NCBI RefSeq assembly: GCF_964355755.1
Contig: NC_092670.1
Coordinates: 22,505,201 to 22,569,200, forward strand
Source: Antedon mediterranea
Taxonomy: Eukaryota > Echinodermata > Crinoidea > Comatulida > Antedonidae
Direction: 5' to 3'
Length of the DNA: 64,000 nucleotides
The position numbers and the translations under genes are program-made. This document shows, piece by piece, positions 55,001-60,653 of the stretch; the first letter of the stretch is position 1, and every line of letters begins with the position of its first letter. The notes under the pieces were generated by a model. It did no database searches and was not told where the DNA came from. It saw only the letters and a list, made by a program, of their open reading frames with translations.

Positions 55001-58000
55001 AATTTTCTGTGTATAATCCAGCAACAAATTTATTTGGAGTATCGAACATGGTTGTTGAATTCCCTCCAACAGGAGGTAAATACATGTTTTATATTAGTTT
55101 TAAAAGAATCTTCTTGTGAGAGACCTCTTCATTACAAGACTTTTCTTCCAAAAATCCCAGTACAGGGACATGATTACAGTAACACACCTGGAGATGGTCT
55201 CCTCTCTGTGAAAATAGTGTCCCATTTTTTGTGTTTTTGCACAATGTATGTAAACCAGACCAACAACTTTATTGCCCAAGTAAAGATACAAACAATATTG
55301 CATAGACGGATCTCGGACCCATGCTTCTAATATGCTAGTCCAACATCCCATACCATTATGCCATACCTCTAACAACATTTACATTGTGAAGTGTTGAATG
55401 ATGGAGTGAAACAAAGCTGTTTTCTTTACAGGGGCTGTGACATTTTACTCGTTTCAAGGTGTATTCCTTGATCGCTACATTGGAGGTCTAGGCCTATTCA
55501 TCAACTTATGCGAGGTGGTCTTCAGCTTTTTCATACTGCTGTTCCTAGTTAGAGAATACTCCAACATCAAGCAAGAAAGAAAAGCATATTTTAAGAAATT
55601 TTCCAATCTTATTGAGTTCGCCGTGTTGTTGTTGTCTATTCTAGCTTTGATAGCATATATAAATCGCTACATTTTTGGTAAACGGTTGAAGACTTTAAGA
55701 GAAGACGATATCAAACAATATTTGAATTTTCAGCATTTTGCAATTTGGGAACAGGTTAGTAAAATAAGTTAATTTGATTTATTTTGATACCATACAGAAA
55801 CAAAAACGTTGTTAATGCACTAGTCACATTACATATTGCATTATCATTATTATTATAAATAAATATTTTCACATTTAACATTTTTTCAGATGTATTACTA
55901 CATTCTTGGATTCATTCTATTCATCTCTACTGCTAAGTTTCTCAAATTACTGCGGTTTAATCGCCGTATGCTCTTGTTGTCCAACACTATTAGTTGTTGC
56001 TGGTTGGAACTTCTTCTTTTCCTGATGGTGTTTCTCATCATATTTGCTGCGTACGCATCGTGTGGGTACCTACTTTTCGGCTCAACATTGAAAGACTACT
56101 CGAGCTACTTAACAACGCTGGAGTCACTCTTTGCAACACTTCTTGGTAACCATAGTTTGATTATAATATGAAATTTCTGATAAGAAAATTACAAACACAA
56201 CTCTTTAATCAAAGAATGCTAATATTAAGTTTTATACGTATTTACAATTTTTTACATATATTATTAATATCATGATGATATATATGGCTTTCTTTGTAAC
56301 ACCCAATTAGTCTGTTGTTGCTTCGATGTTATTATCATATTTTATTTGTGACAAACTAATAAAATCACTCATCAATATTTTTCTTTCACTTAACACATAA
56401 TAATACTGCTAAGTACCACCTAAATCAATAGAGGATATAGCAATGTTTTATTCATATCAAATTGTTGTTAATAAAAGATCATAATAAAGCTACTCTGTAA
56501 ATCCAACTTAAATCAATAGTGTATTACATAAAAGTATATTTCTACAGTACATATAATTTATGAAGTTCCAACTTCATCCCCCACCTCCCCCACCATTGCT
56601 ATGAACAGTGTGCTGTTTTTTTTCAATGAAATGAATGAATCGTACCCGGGTCAGTGGTATGATTCCAGGCTATTTTAGGGTATCATGTACTTAACATTCA
56701 ATACATTATTACTTCATGTTAATATACTGCCATAAATACTGGTGTTACAGTAGAACTCCTATTAACCTACCCTTGAATAGGGGTAGGCTGTAGTGTTATA
56801 TTGACCTCATTCAAGAGACACCTTCCCTTGAATAGGGGTAGGCTAGGTAGTGTTATATTGACCTCATTCAAGAGACACCTTCCCTTGAATAGGGGTAGGC
56901 TGTAGTGTTATATTGACCTCATTCAAGAGACACCTTCCCTTGAATAGGGGTAGGCTGTAGTGTTATATTGACCTCATTCAAGAGACACCTTCCCTTGAAT
57001 AGGGGTAGGCTGTAGTGTTATATTGACCTTATTCAAGAGACACCTTCCCTTGAATAGGGGTAGGCTGTAGTGTTATATTGACCTCATTCAAGAGACACCT
57101 TCCCTTGAATAGGGGTAGGCTGTAGTGTTATATTGACCTCATTCAAGAGACACCTTCCCTTGAATAGGGGTAGGCTGTAGTGTTATATTGACCTCATTCA
57201 AGAGACACCTTCCCTTGAATAGGGGTAGGCTAGGTAGTGTTATATTGACCTCATTCAAGAGACACCTTCCCTTGAATAGGGGTAGGCTGTAGTGTTATAT
57301 TGACCTCATTCAAGAGACACCTTCCCTTGAATAGGGGTAGGCTGTAGTGTTATATTGACCTCATTCAAGAGACACCTTCCCTTGAATAGGGGTAGGCTGT
57401 AGTGTTATATTGACCTTATTCAAGAGACACCTTCCCTTGAATAGGGGTAGGCTGTAGTGTTATATTGACCTCATTCAAGAGACACCTTCCCTTGAATAGG
57501 GGTAGGCTGTAGTGTTATATTGACCTCATTCAAGAGACACCTTCCCTTGAATAGGGGTAGGCTGTAGTGTTATATTGACCTCATTCAAGAGACACCTTCC
57601 CTTGAATAGGGGTAGGCTGTAGTGTTATATTGACCTCATTCAAGAGACACCTTCCCTTGAATAGGGGTAGGCTGTAGTGTTATATTGACCTCATTCAAGA
57701 GACACCTTCCCTTGAATAGGGGTAGGCTGTAGTGTTATATTGACCTCATTCAAGAGACACCTTCCCTTGAATAGGGGTAGGCTGTAGTGTTATATTGACC
57801 TCATTCAAGAGACACCTTCCCTTGAATAGGGGTAGGCTGTAGTGTTATATTGACCTCATTCAAGAGACACCTTCCCTTGAATAGGGGTAGGCTGTAGTGT
57901 TATATTGACCTCATTCAAGAGACACCTTCCCTTGAATAGGGGTAGGCTGTAGTGTTATATTGACCTCATTCAAGAGACACCTTCCCTTGAATAGGGGTAG

Positions 58001-59008
58001 GCTGTAGTGTTATATTGACCTTATTCAAGAGACACCTTCCCTTAACTAGGGCTGTCTGTCTGTCAAAAGAAGGGTTCTAGTTATTGAAATAAAACTCTTG
58101 TTTTTTATAGGTAAATTTGATTTTCTGTCAATGCAAGAAGAAAATCGTGTTTTGGGAGCATTATTCTTTTTCTCTTTCATGATGACCATTGTCTTTATTT
58201 TGATGAACATGTTCTTGACGATAATAAACGAGGCTTTTTCACAAACAAGAGCTGATAATGAGAGGCTGAATAATGAATTGGAGATGTTGGATTTTATGAT
58301 TAATCGTTTCAAAGTTTGGACAGGTTTTAAAGAAAAACGAGCGAGGGTACGGAGGAGGTACACTTACATTGAAGGTAGGTTTTATGAATTACTTATATTT
58401 TTTTATTAGGTTTATGAAGAGTAAGCCTTATGGTTTGAATTTATTTTCCCATTAGCAACATATCTACTTATTTTAATTACCGTATTGGGGACACCTCCGT
58501 GACCCAAAAAAATGTCCCCTTAATAGTTATTGTTGGTAGTAATAAATTAAACATACAAAGAAGGGAGTAGAACCCCTGTTGACAACTTTGTGACCCAAGA
58601 AAGTGTTCCAAAGGTCCAACTTAATTTGTTGAAAGTTTATTATAACTTTTACTTTATCGTTTTTTTTAGCTTTTTGCTTATTTTATTTTGTGCCTCCATT
58701 GAGATCCAGCCATTGTCATTTTTCAGTAATTTTCTTTACATTTATAAGAATAGAAATGATTACAATTATTATTTTCTTATTAGCCTCTTCACATTTTTTC
58801 AGTGTTATTGCATAACATTTGAGAGTCTCTCTTTAATATAATACTAGCTATTCTGTTACTAGGTGTTGAACCAATACAGTCTGACTGTGACACTATGCAG
58901 CAGAAGTTGAACGAAATGGTTGAAAAACTTAATGAGTTTATTCGACTTGAAAAATATTACGAACTTGGAATTATGAAGAGTGGAAGTCGCAAGATTTACA
59001 CCTGCTAG
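14707..59008 (+). CDS. Polycystin-1-like / REJ-family receptor-channel protein, complete (4,230 aa)
   Basis: Forty-nine coding exons, all phases consistent, 12,693 nt: 14707-14779, 15758-15886, 19716-19835, 20798-20908, 21282-21387, 21684-22025, 26390-26613, 26895-27061, 27729-28299, 29338-29633, 30045-30180, 30576-30713, 31086-31261, 32007-32147, 32405-32543, 32871-33190, 33624-33762, 34539-34858, 35237-35375, 35829-36055, 36465-36594, 36763-39747, 39975-40137, 40401-40499, 41756-41934, 42428-42622, 42851-42981, 43180-43336, 43746-43921, 44261-44369, 44534-44556, 44847-44991, 45534-45640, 45860-46106, 46490-46615, 46922-47075, 48421-48586, 48959-49264, 49553-49927, 50018-50758, 51374-51588, 51867-52044, 52336-52513, 54338-54457, 54791-55075, 55432-55754, 55890-56145, 58111-58374, 58863-59008. 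Human PKD1 is 4,303 aa with 46 exons. The protein should be a plasma-membrane adhesion receptor with a large ectodomain and 11 membrane segments, possibly pairing with a PKD2-type subunit (family inference). Two introns use GC donors. Exons 5' of 14707 may exist as UTR. Confidence 0.93.
14881..15075 (+). mobile_element. LINE C-terminal fragment in intron 1
   Basis: An open stretch encodes LEVCYNNSLRMLLGLHKDC, typical of the region after the reverse transcriptase of animal non-LTR elements (AYNNSLRxLLGLP type). No catalytic domain is left. Intronic remnant. Confidence 0.55.
17640..18760 (-). mobile_element. LINE reverse-transcriptase remnant (minus strand, intron 2)
   Basis: Read on the minus strand in shifting frames: a VDVDSETSEQSPV segment, LPDKLSSRVRIFADDCILYR with the catalytic FADD box, LEDDVNRLCDCGRWASITLN, then near the 3' end RASSVTNMITQLNWDSLESK. 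The order fits a non-LTR retrotransposon of the CR1/L2/RTE-like kinds. Many frameshifts and stops make it inactive. It lies antisense within the polycystin-like gene. Confidence 0.82.
22071..23980. mobile_element. 1.9-kb near-perfect palindrome (foldback element) in intron 6
   Basis: Arms of about 950 bp run from tattatacagatattgact at the left to its reverse complement at the right, centred near 23022 where cgtatttacataggctatg faces its complement over a ~20-bp AT loop. Each arm also begins with its own ~140-bp hairpin (22100-22240 and 23812-23953). Inside each arm is a tRNA-like stretch (acgcagcggttgaagcgttg, then gagttcaagatcgag) and two direct repeats of a ~40-bp segment (gaaaattacacagtcaatat). 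No coding gene. Arms differ by only scattered bases and small indels, implying recent origin or gene conversion. Confidence 0.92.
23999..25568. mobile_element. 'ctccgccaagg' DNA element, composite, abutting the palindrome
   Basis: Left end acctccgccaaggaggtata; right end tacagtaggcggaggtatgc followed by cctctcggagtggctttcta. Related to the element at 28569. Contains two ~175-bp direct repeats (about 24265-24430 and 25090-25260) sharing 'gctagtgttaaaagatagga' and 'ttctcgagaactacttgtcc', so it looks like one copy inserted into or duplicated within another. Noncoding. Confidence 0.7.
26390..28299 (+). CDS. Polycystin-1-like exons 7-9: PKD-like region and unnamed module
   Basis: Exon 7 continues a PKD-like fold (FPDNYKVEVTARDVSGNSYP). 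Exons 8-9 encode an unnamed beta-rich module, residues about 400-560, with GWEVNILSSGFIVLEVYRP and later TEFDIIGWHYIKSGVI. A similar pair of motifs recurs in the N-terminal region of the second polycystin-like gene at 61143-61619. Several NxS/T sequons are present. Phases: intron after exon 8 is phase 0, after exon 9 phase 1. Confidence 0.75.
27080..27410. repeat. Degenerate ~20-bp tandem repeat after exon 8
   Basis: Irregular units around atgctcagaaacctgtgag starting some 20 bp after the exon 8 donor at 27062. The open frame continuing from exon 8 into it is repeat translation. Confidence 0.7.
27415..27560. mobile_element. Possible tRNA-derived SINE
   Basis: Contains ggtcctgggttcaatccaaa, a B-box-like motif, preceded by a tRNA-like 'agcttggtggtttgac'. 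Downstream tail ends in AT-rich sequence. No clear target duplication. Confidence 0.35.
28569..29125. mobile_element. 'ctccgccaagg' DNA element (intron 9)
   Basis: Left end acctccgccaaggaggttat; right end gtaggcggaggtttgtactc then tcggagtaacctctagt. Shares both ends with the element at 23999. Internal 'cacagtttttatccgattct' and 'caccaaatttagccacaatg' segments are each repeated, followed by an A-rich stretch. Noncoding. Confidence 0.75.
29338..30713 (+). CDS. Polycystin-1-like exons 10-12: PKD domain and linker
   Basis: Exon 10 holds a typical PKD domain: VHYSWDFGNGNSTITS with the WDFGxG signature, then YAYPGTYNISVRVHNNNTEA, the GxYxVxVxVxN signature; residues about 660-713. Exons 11-12 (residues 714-805) encode a second beta-rich segment with many sequons, probably another PKD-like fold. 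PKD domains are Ig-like repeats that form the stalk of polycystin-1. Confidence 0.85.
31086..36594 (+). CDS. Polycystin-1-like exons 13-21: three F5/8C (discoidin) domains and a degenerate fourth
   Basis: Domain 1 is exons 13-15 (residues about 805-957), starting LCRNPLGLQSSDIVNDAQF with VTGIITQGSD and ending RFVRVIVG..LRFELLGC. Domain 2 is exons 16-17 (957-1110): LGMESGLITDEQIQITNM, ITGIVIQGI, YIRLHIIN..VRFDLLGC. Domain 3 is exons 18-19 (1110-1263): LGLESGIVTDDQITASSI, LTGLITQG, RMEWLGC. Domain 4, exons 20-21 (1263-1382), keeps ITGILIKGTD and FIRFEIL but lacks the N-terminal LG(M/L)ESG part. Domains 2 and 3 are each coded by exons of exactly 320 and 139 nt. Exon 20 ends with a GC donor. Such domains bind lipids, glycans or matrix. 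Confidence 0.9.
31687..31955. mobile_element. MITE with TTAA-flanked inverted ends (intron 13)
   Basis: Ends ttaaagatgtattgtcc and cgacaatacatctttaa form a ~16-bp terminal inverted repeat with TTAA at both borders. About 270 bp, AT-rich, noncoding. TTAA suggests a piggyBac-like or related mobiliser (inference). Confidence 0.75.
32590..32815. repeat. Two ~110-bp degenerate direct repeats with small palindromes
   Basis: Two units each containing tagctggaggc..atcac and 'acagtaagtcatgtg', with an internal palindrome around gatcacatgactac / gtcatgtgatc. Intron 15, noncoding. Confidence 0.5.
34031..34198. mobile_element. Hairpin MITE (intron 17)
   Basis: A ~48-bp inverted repeat, aatattctttttttcaaacc to accttcttgac at left and its complement at right, encloses a ~70-bp loop. 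Noncoding, short foldback element. Confidence 0.7.
35550..35660. other. tRNA-like segment, possible SINE head (intron 19)
   Basis: Contains ccgtggtatgacggtggata followed about 50 bp later by taggttcgacatcgg, which is B-box-like. No complete tRNA fold or intact acceptor stem could be built. Weak. Confidence 0.22.
36763..40499 (+). CDS. Polycystin-1-like exons 22-24: large PKD-repeat exon and start of REJ
   Basis: Exon 22 is 2,985 nt, a single open frame of 994 codons (residues about 1382-2377). It carries several PKD-like repeats; clear ones include IQYTIDFMDGNVDI with SISGVYTVKLSARN, and VTYTWMYEPNG with NKYEITLNASNAV. Near residue 2140, LPCFFPNVTVADLN marks the entry to the REJ (receptor for egg jelly) region, followed by LIMLDASELTYDPD. 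Exons 23-24 continue REJ with GTPPDVELR and SCKLNCKI. Human PKD1 likewise packs most PKD repeats and the REJ start into one large exon (exon 15), supporting orthology at family level. Confidence 0.9.
40650..41512. repeat. 29-bp minisatellite (intron 24)
   Basis: About 29 imperfect units around aaccaatcagcaactatcac plus acacttctc, with insertions of ttcttctctcacacttc. The 127-codon open frame here is repeat translation. Confidence 0.92.
41756..48586 (+). CDS. Polycystin-1-like exons 25-37: rest of REJ and GAIN-like region up to GPS
   Basis: Exons 25-27 complete REJ, with GECQVNPLTGVESVTDFII then SIRQDNTTNWAII and YNVTIRVRVTDSFGSYIED. Exons 28-36 (helical, then beta segments; for example ASIREQLLNSMSSLTPAYTL) fit a GAIN-like domain that normally precedes GPS. 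Exon 31 is a 23-nt micro-exon (GRLQNSKN). The exon 29 donor at 43922 lies 3 nt before a MITE. Exon 35 uses a GC donor (GAAG-gcaaga), and exon 36 ends where the 63-bp satellite starts. Exon 37 ends with YRTGDTWNQEGCE, the Trp/Cys start of a GPS motif. Confidence 0.85.
43925..44068. mobile_element. MITE family 1, copy 4, at the exon 29 splice donor
   Basis: Begins aagctctgtcaacaatatca at the fourth intron base and ends gatatagtgtagacagagcc. Internal 'ctatatatggacacgatgac'. The ORF running across it from exon 29 is not coding beyond 43921. Confidence 0.82.
44664..44804. mobile_element. MITE family 1, copy 5 (intron 31)
   Basis: Ends aagctctgactagactatca and gtttgatagtgtagacagag-ctt; contains 'ttccatatatgggcacacca'. 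Lies 40 bp before exon 32. Confidence 0.82.
45240..45430 (+). mobile_element. Probable tRNA-derived SINE (intron 32)
   Basis: Contains gacccgggttcaactcccga with a perfect B box (ggttcaactcc), followed by 'ctcagctgtaaattagtacc'. The A box is less clear. No poly(A) tail of length. Confidence 0.45.
47071..48350. repeat. 63-bp satellite array starting at the exon 36 donor
   Basis: About 20 highly similar 63-bp units (core: cacatatcgcactcactgtg, then cataccacattgttaggttg, agatagggtgaat). The first unit, more diverged, overlaps the splice donor: gtgagtataacacataccgc at 47076 aligns with gtgaatgtcacacatatcgc of the unit. Occupies nearly all of intron 36. Confidence 0.95.
48959..49927 (+). CDS. Polycystin-1-like exons 38-39: degenerate GPS, first membrane segment, PLAT
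   Basis: Exon 38 supplies the GPS C-terminal half, TQCFCLLIPPETSYEE (residues about 3112-3127). The canonical HL-T/S cleavage tripeptide is absent (LLI instead). A tetra-arginine follows (MRRRRSTEG, residues 3132-3135). The first membrane segment is FAFMLSCICFYFVVIFW, residues about 3176-3194. Exon 39 is one PLAT/LH2 domain (residues 3205-3329): YNYEVTFFTGVRMGSGTTAN, RRSSI-like SSIDSFVMAVPRSLG, LRIWHDNSGNAKWFLSRVLI. PLAT sits intracellularly after the first helix in all polycystin-1 proteins and binds lipids or proteins. Confidence 0.93.
50018..58374 (+). CDS. Polycystin-1-like exons 40-48: membrane segments 2-11, TOP domain and channel-like core
   Basis: Exon 40 has segments 2-4 (for example LYVGWVLSFITIGIAMWL) and a charged cytoplasmic loop. 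Segment 5 starts exon 41; VTYLLFLIIMIIITFGN in exon 42 is segment 6, the first of the PKD2-like core. Exons 43-45 form the extracellular TOP domain with YGGGGYIADLGDTDEAAW and WVDQHTRAVFIEFSVYNP. Exons 46-47 hold segments 7-10 (GLFINLCEVVFSFFILLFLV; FAVLLLSILALIAYI; YYYILGFILFISTAKFLKLL; ELLLFLMVFLIIFAAYASC). The pore region is LLGKFDF and exon 48 gives segment 11 (FFFSFMMTIVFILMNMFLTI). Total of 11 segments matches polycystin-1 topology. Confidence 0.92.
53306..53483. repeat. Large hairpin (inverted repeat, intron 43)
   Basis: Arms of ~80 bp: left includes gtgtaatggtacaaataatg, right its complement cattatttgtaccattacac, meeting around atatcaactcggctttgcct. Looks like a foldback MITE. Upstream is a run of cctagcctaggc-type short palindromes (53016-53105). 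Confidence 0.8.
53597..54221. mobile_element. MITE family 1, copy 6, split by a SINE (intron 43)
   Basis: Left part tagtctacactacactttat to about 53714; right part from ~54171 (atcacacttttttgtcaaac) to gacagagctt. Together the two halves give a standard family-1 element, so the 5S/Deu SINE between them inserted later. Confidence 0.85.
53715..54170 (+). mobile_element. 5S rRNA-derived SINE with Deu-type core (SINE3 class)
   Basis: The first ~120 bp follow 5S rRNA: 'acggccatactgcgttgaaa', 'tcagatcaccgaagttaagc', 'ttctggatgggagaccgtcc', 'ggcgggtgctgtata'. These include the internal pol III promoter boxes. Then comes a conserved core with 'gatgggatgtaaagccgttg', 'gtcccgtgtacttaacagtg' and 'gagtaggggatcgtctcccg', matching the Deu domain known from deuterostome SINEs, and an AT-rich tail. 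It is a retroposon, not a functional 5S gene: bases differ from 5S and the sequence continues past the 5S end. Confidence 0.85.
56755..58050. repeat. 55-bp minisatellite (intron 47)
   Basis: About 23 almost identical units of ttcccttgaataggggtagg, ctgtagtgttatattgacct, cattcaagagacacc. Two units have a 2-bp longer form (ctaggtag), some a 'ccttatt' variant. The rest of intron 47 (56146-56754) is AT-rich with nothing recognisable. Confidence 0.95.
58863..59008 (+). CDS. Polycystin-1-like exon 49: cytoplasmic tail and stop
   Basis: Encodes the last 48 residues, including CDTMQQKLNEMVEKLNEFIR, a heptad-like helix that may form a coiled coil as polycystin tails do, then SGSRKIYTC and TAG. The tail after the last membrane segment is about 110 residues, shorter than the ~200 of human PKD1. 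Confidence 0.88.
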
Positions 59009-60653
59009 TGGAGCATCAAATGTTGTATTTATAAACATTATGTTGGAACAATTTATAAAACACCTTAATACCAGGATTACGCCTGCAACAACAATGTTTA
59101 AAAACATAACTTAATTAACACTTATATAGCACATTTTTAAAAGTAATTTTTTAACATTACTGTTTCAAGACTTGTTACTGTTGGTGAACTATGTATTGTC
59201 TTAGTAAGGTTTTTAAATCATGTTACTTTAACATGTAACATTTTATTATAAAAATAGATAATACATAATATGGCTTATGAATGTTTAGAAGTGTTTGTCA
59301 TTGATCTTGTTGTGTATACATGGTATTATTATATATCCCATTGTTGTCATAATAATTAACAAACTATATTTATTATTATTATTATTGTTTAAAAAAACTT
59401 GTATTGATTATTACTGACAAATCAATAACTACACAAGGTAGTTGCACAGTGTAGTGAATTTTATAGTTGGTTCCGAGCGTATGCTTTCTCTGGCGTATTA
59501 AATCCACGAGACCGTACACTGACTGCCAAAATGATTCTACATACAAAAAGTATACTATATTCAACTAAAACTTTTATTTCTGGTAACTCAGTATTAATAC
59601 AACTTTCTACCAGTCTAGACCTTTCTTCTCTATACTCTATACGTCTTTCTACTATCATGTTATTTTCTCTTCTTTTCAATATCTATAACATTTCCCTTAT
59701 ATACTCAACATGCAAATAAGGGACTTCAGAGGAGGATAATAATTGTTCCCTTCAAAAGTTTCCCTCCAAAATAGTACCATATGATTGACTCATAAATTAA
59801 GCAGACCTAGTCTGAAGCATCCTTTATCTAACCATAGAAAATCAGATACATAATATTATGACACGCAGTATTATTGCATTGACCTAATATTTAAAAAGGT
59901 TTCGCTGCATTTTAAGTTATACTGCAAACAAAAAGTTTTACACTACAATAATTTATTTGTTTTGACACCAAACTCTTATATACTTCATGCATCAAACAAT
60001 TTCAACTTTAAAAAGGCTTATTAGTTCTAAGTCTCTCTAAGATTGTGGAGCAACTATTCCAGAATTAACATTGTTAGTTTATATTGTTTTGTGTTTTTAA
60101 GTAATTGTTGATCATAGGTTAGGTCTACCAATGATTCGATATTCAATAAAAAAAAATTTTTATAAAAAAGATCAATATCGTAATTTTTGCAAAACATCCA
60201 CGTAAATCAATAAAGTTGATGCATATAAATTGACGTATTCTCTCATTTTGAGATAATGAAAATTCAACTTATTGTTCTATAAATTCTAAAAGCACGATTC
60301 TTGAATATTTTTTATAGTATAAAACATCCTCTTTTTAATTACATACTTAAAACGAACGTAGTTTATGTCGTCGCATATTATATATTGAATTAGCATGTAT
60401 AACCGTTCAATATTATACTGAATAAATTAGCAGCAGTAAGAATATTTTCACGAGTTAAACAGATCGTTGTGTCTTGTCAAACAATAGTTTTATTTCACTA
60501 ATAACTTTAGTGACGGCATGTCATATTTGATTGGTCAATCAATTACGTTTGCGCATGTGCTTATATTCTTATAGAGTAACAGAACATTGAAATATAAAAC
60601 ATTATGTGTCGCTCCTTGTTTCATCAACATGACGCTCAAGAATAACTTGTAAA
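59009..60653. other. Intergenic region between the two polycystin-1-like genes
   Basis: Holds the 3' UTR of the first gene and the promoter of the second. Possible promoter marks are a reversed CCAAT (gattggtcaat, about 60530) and a TATA-like atataaaa at 60592, 60 bp before the ATG at 60654. Minor AT-rich repeats elsewhere; no gene seen. Confidence 0.4.

Noticed and set aside
54806-55378. Alternative frames over exon 45 (174 and 92 codons)
   Set aside because: Shadows of the TOP-domain exon in its correct frame.
47071-58050. Regular arrays as CRISPR
   Set aside because: Units repeat entirely without unique spacers, and the host is an animal genome.
59461-59719. Small open frames in the intergenic region, both strands
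   Set aside because: No family resemblance, no splice continuity, biased AT-rich composition.
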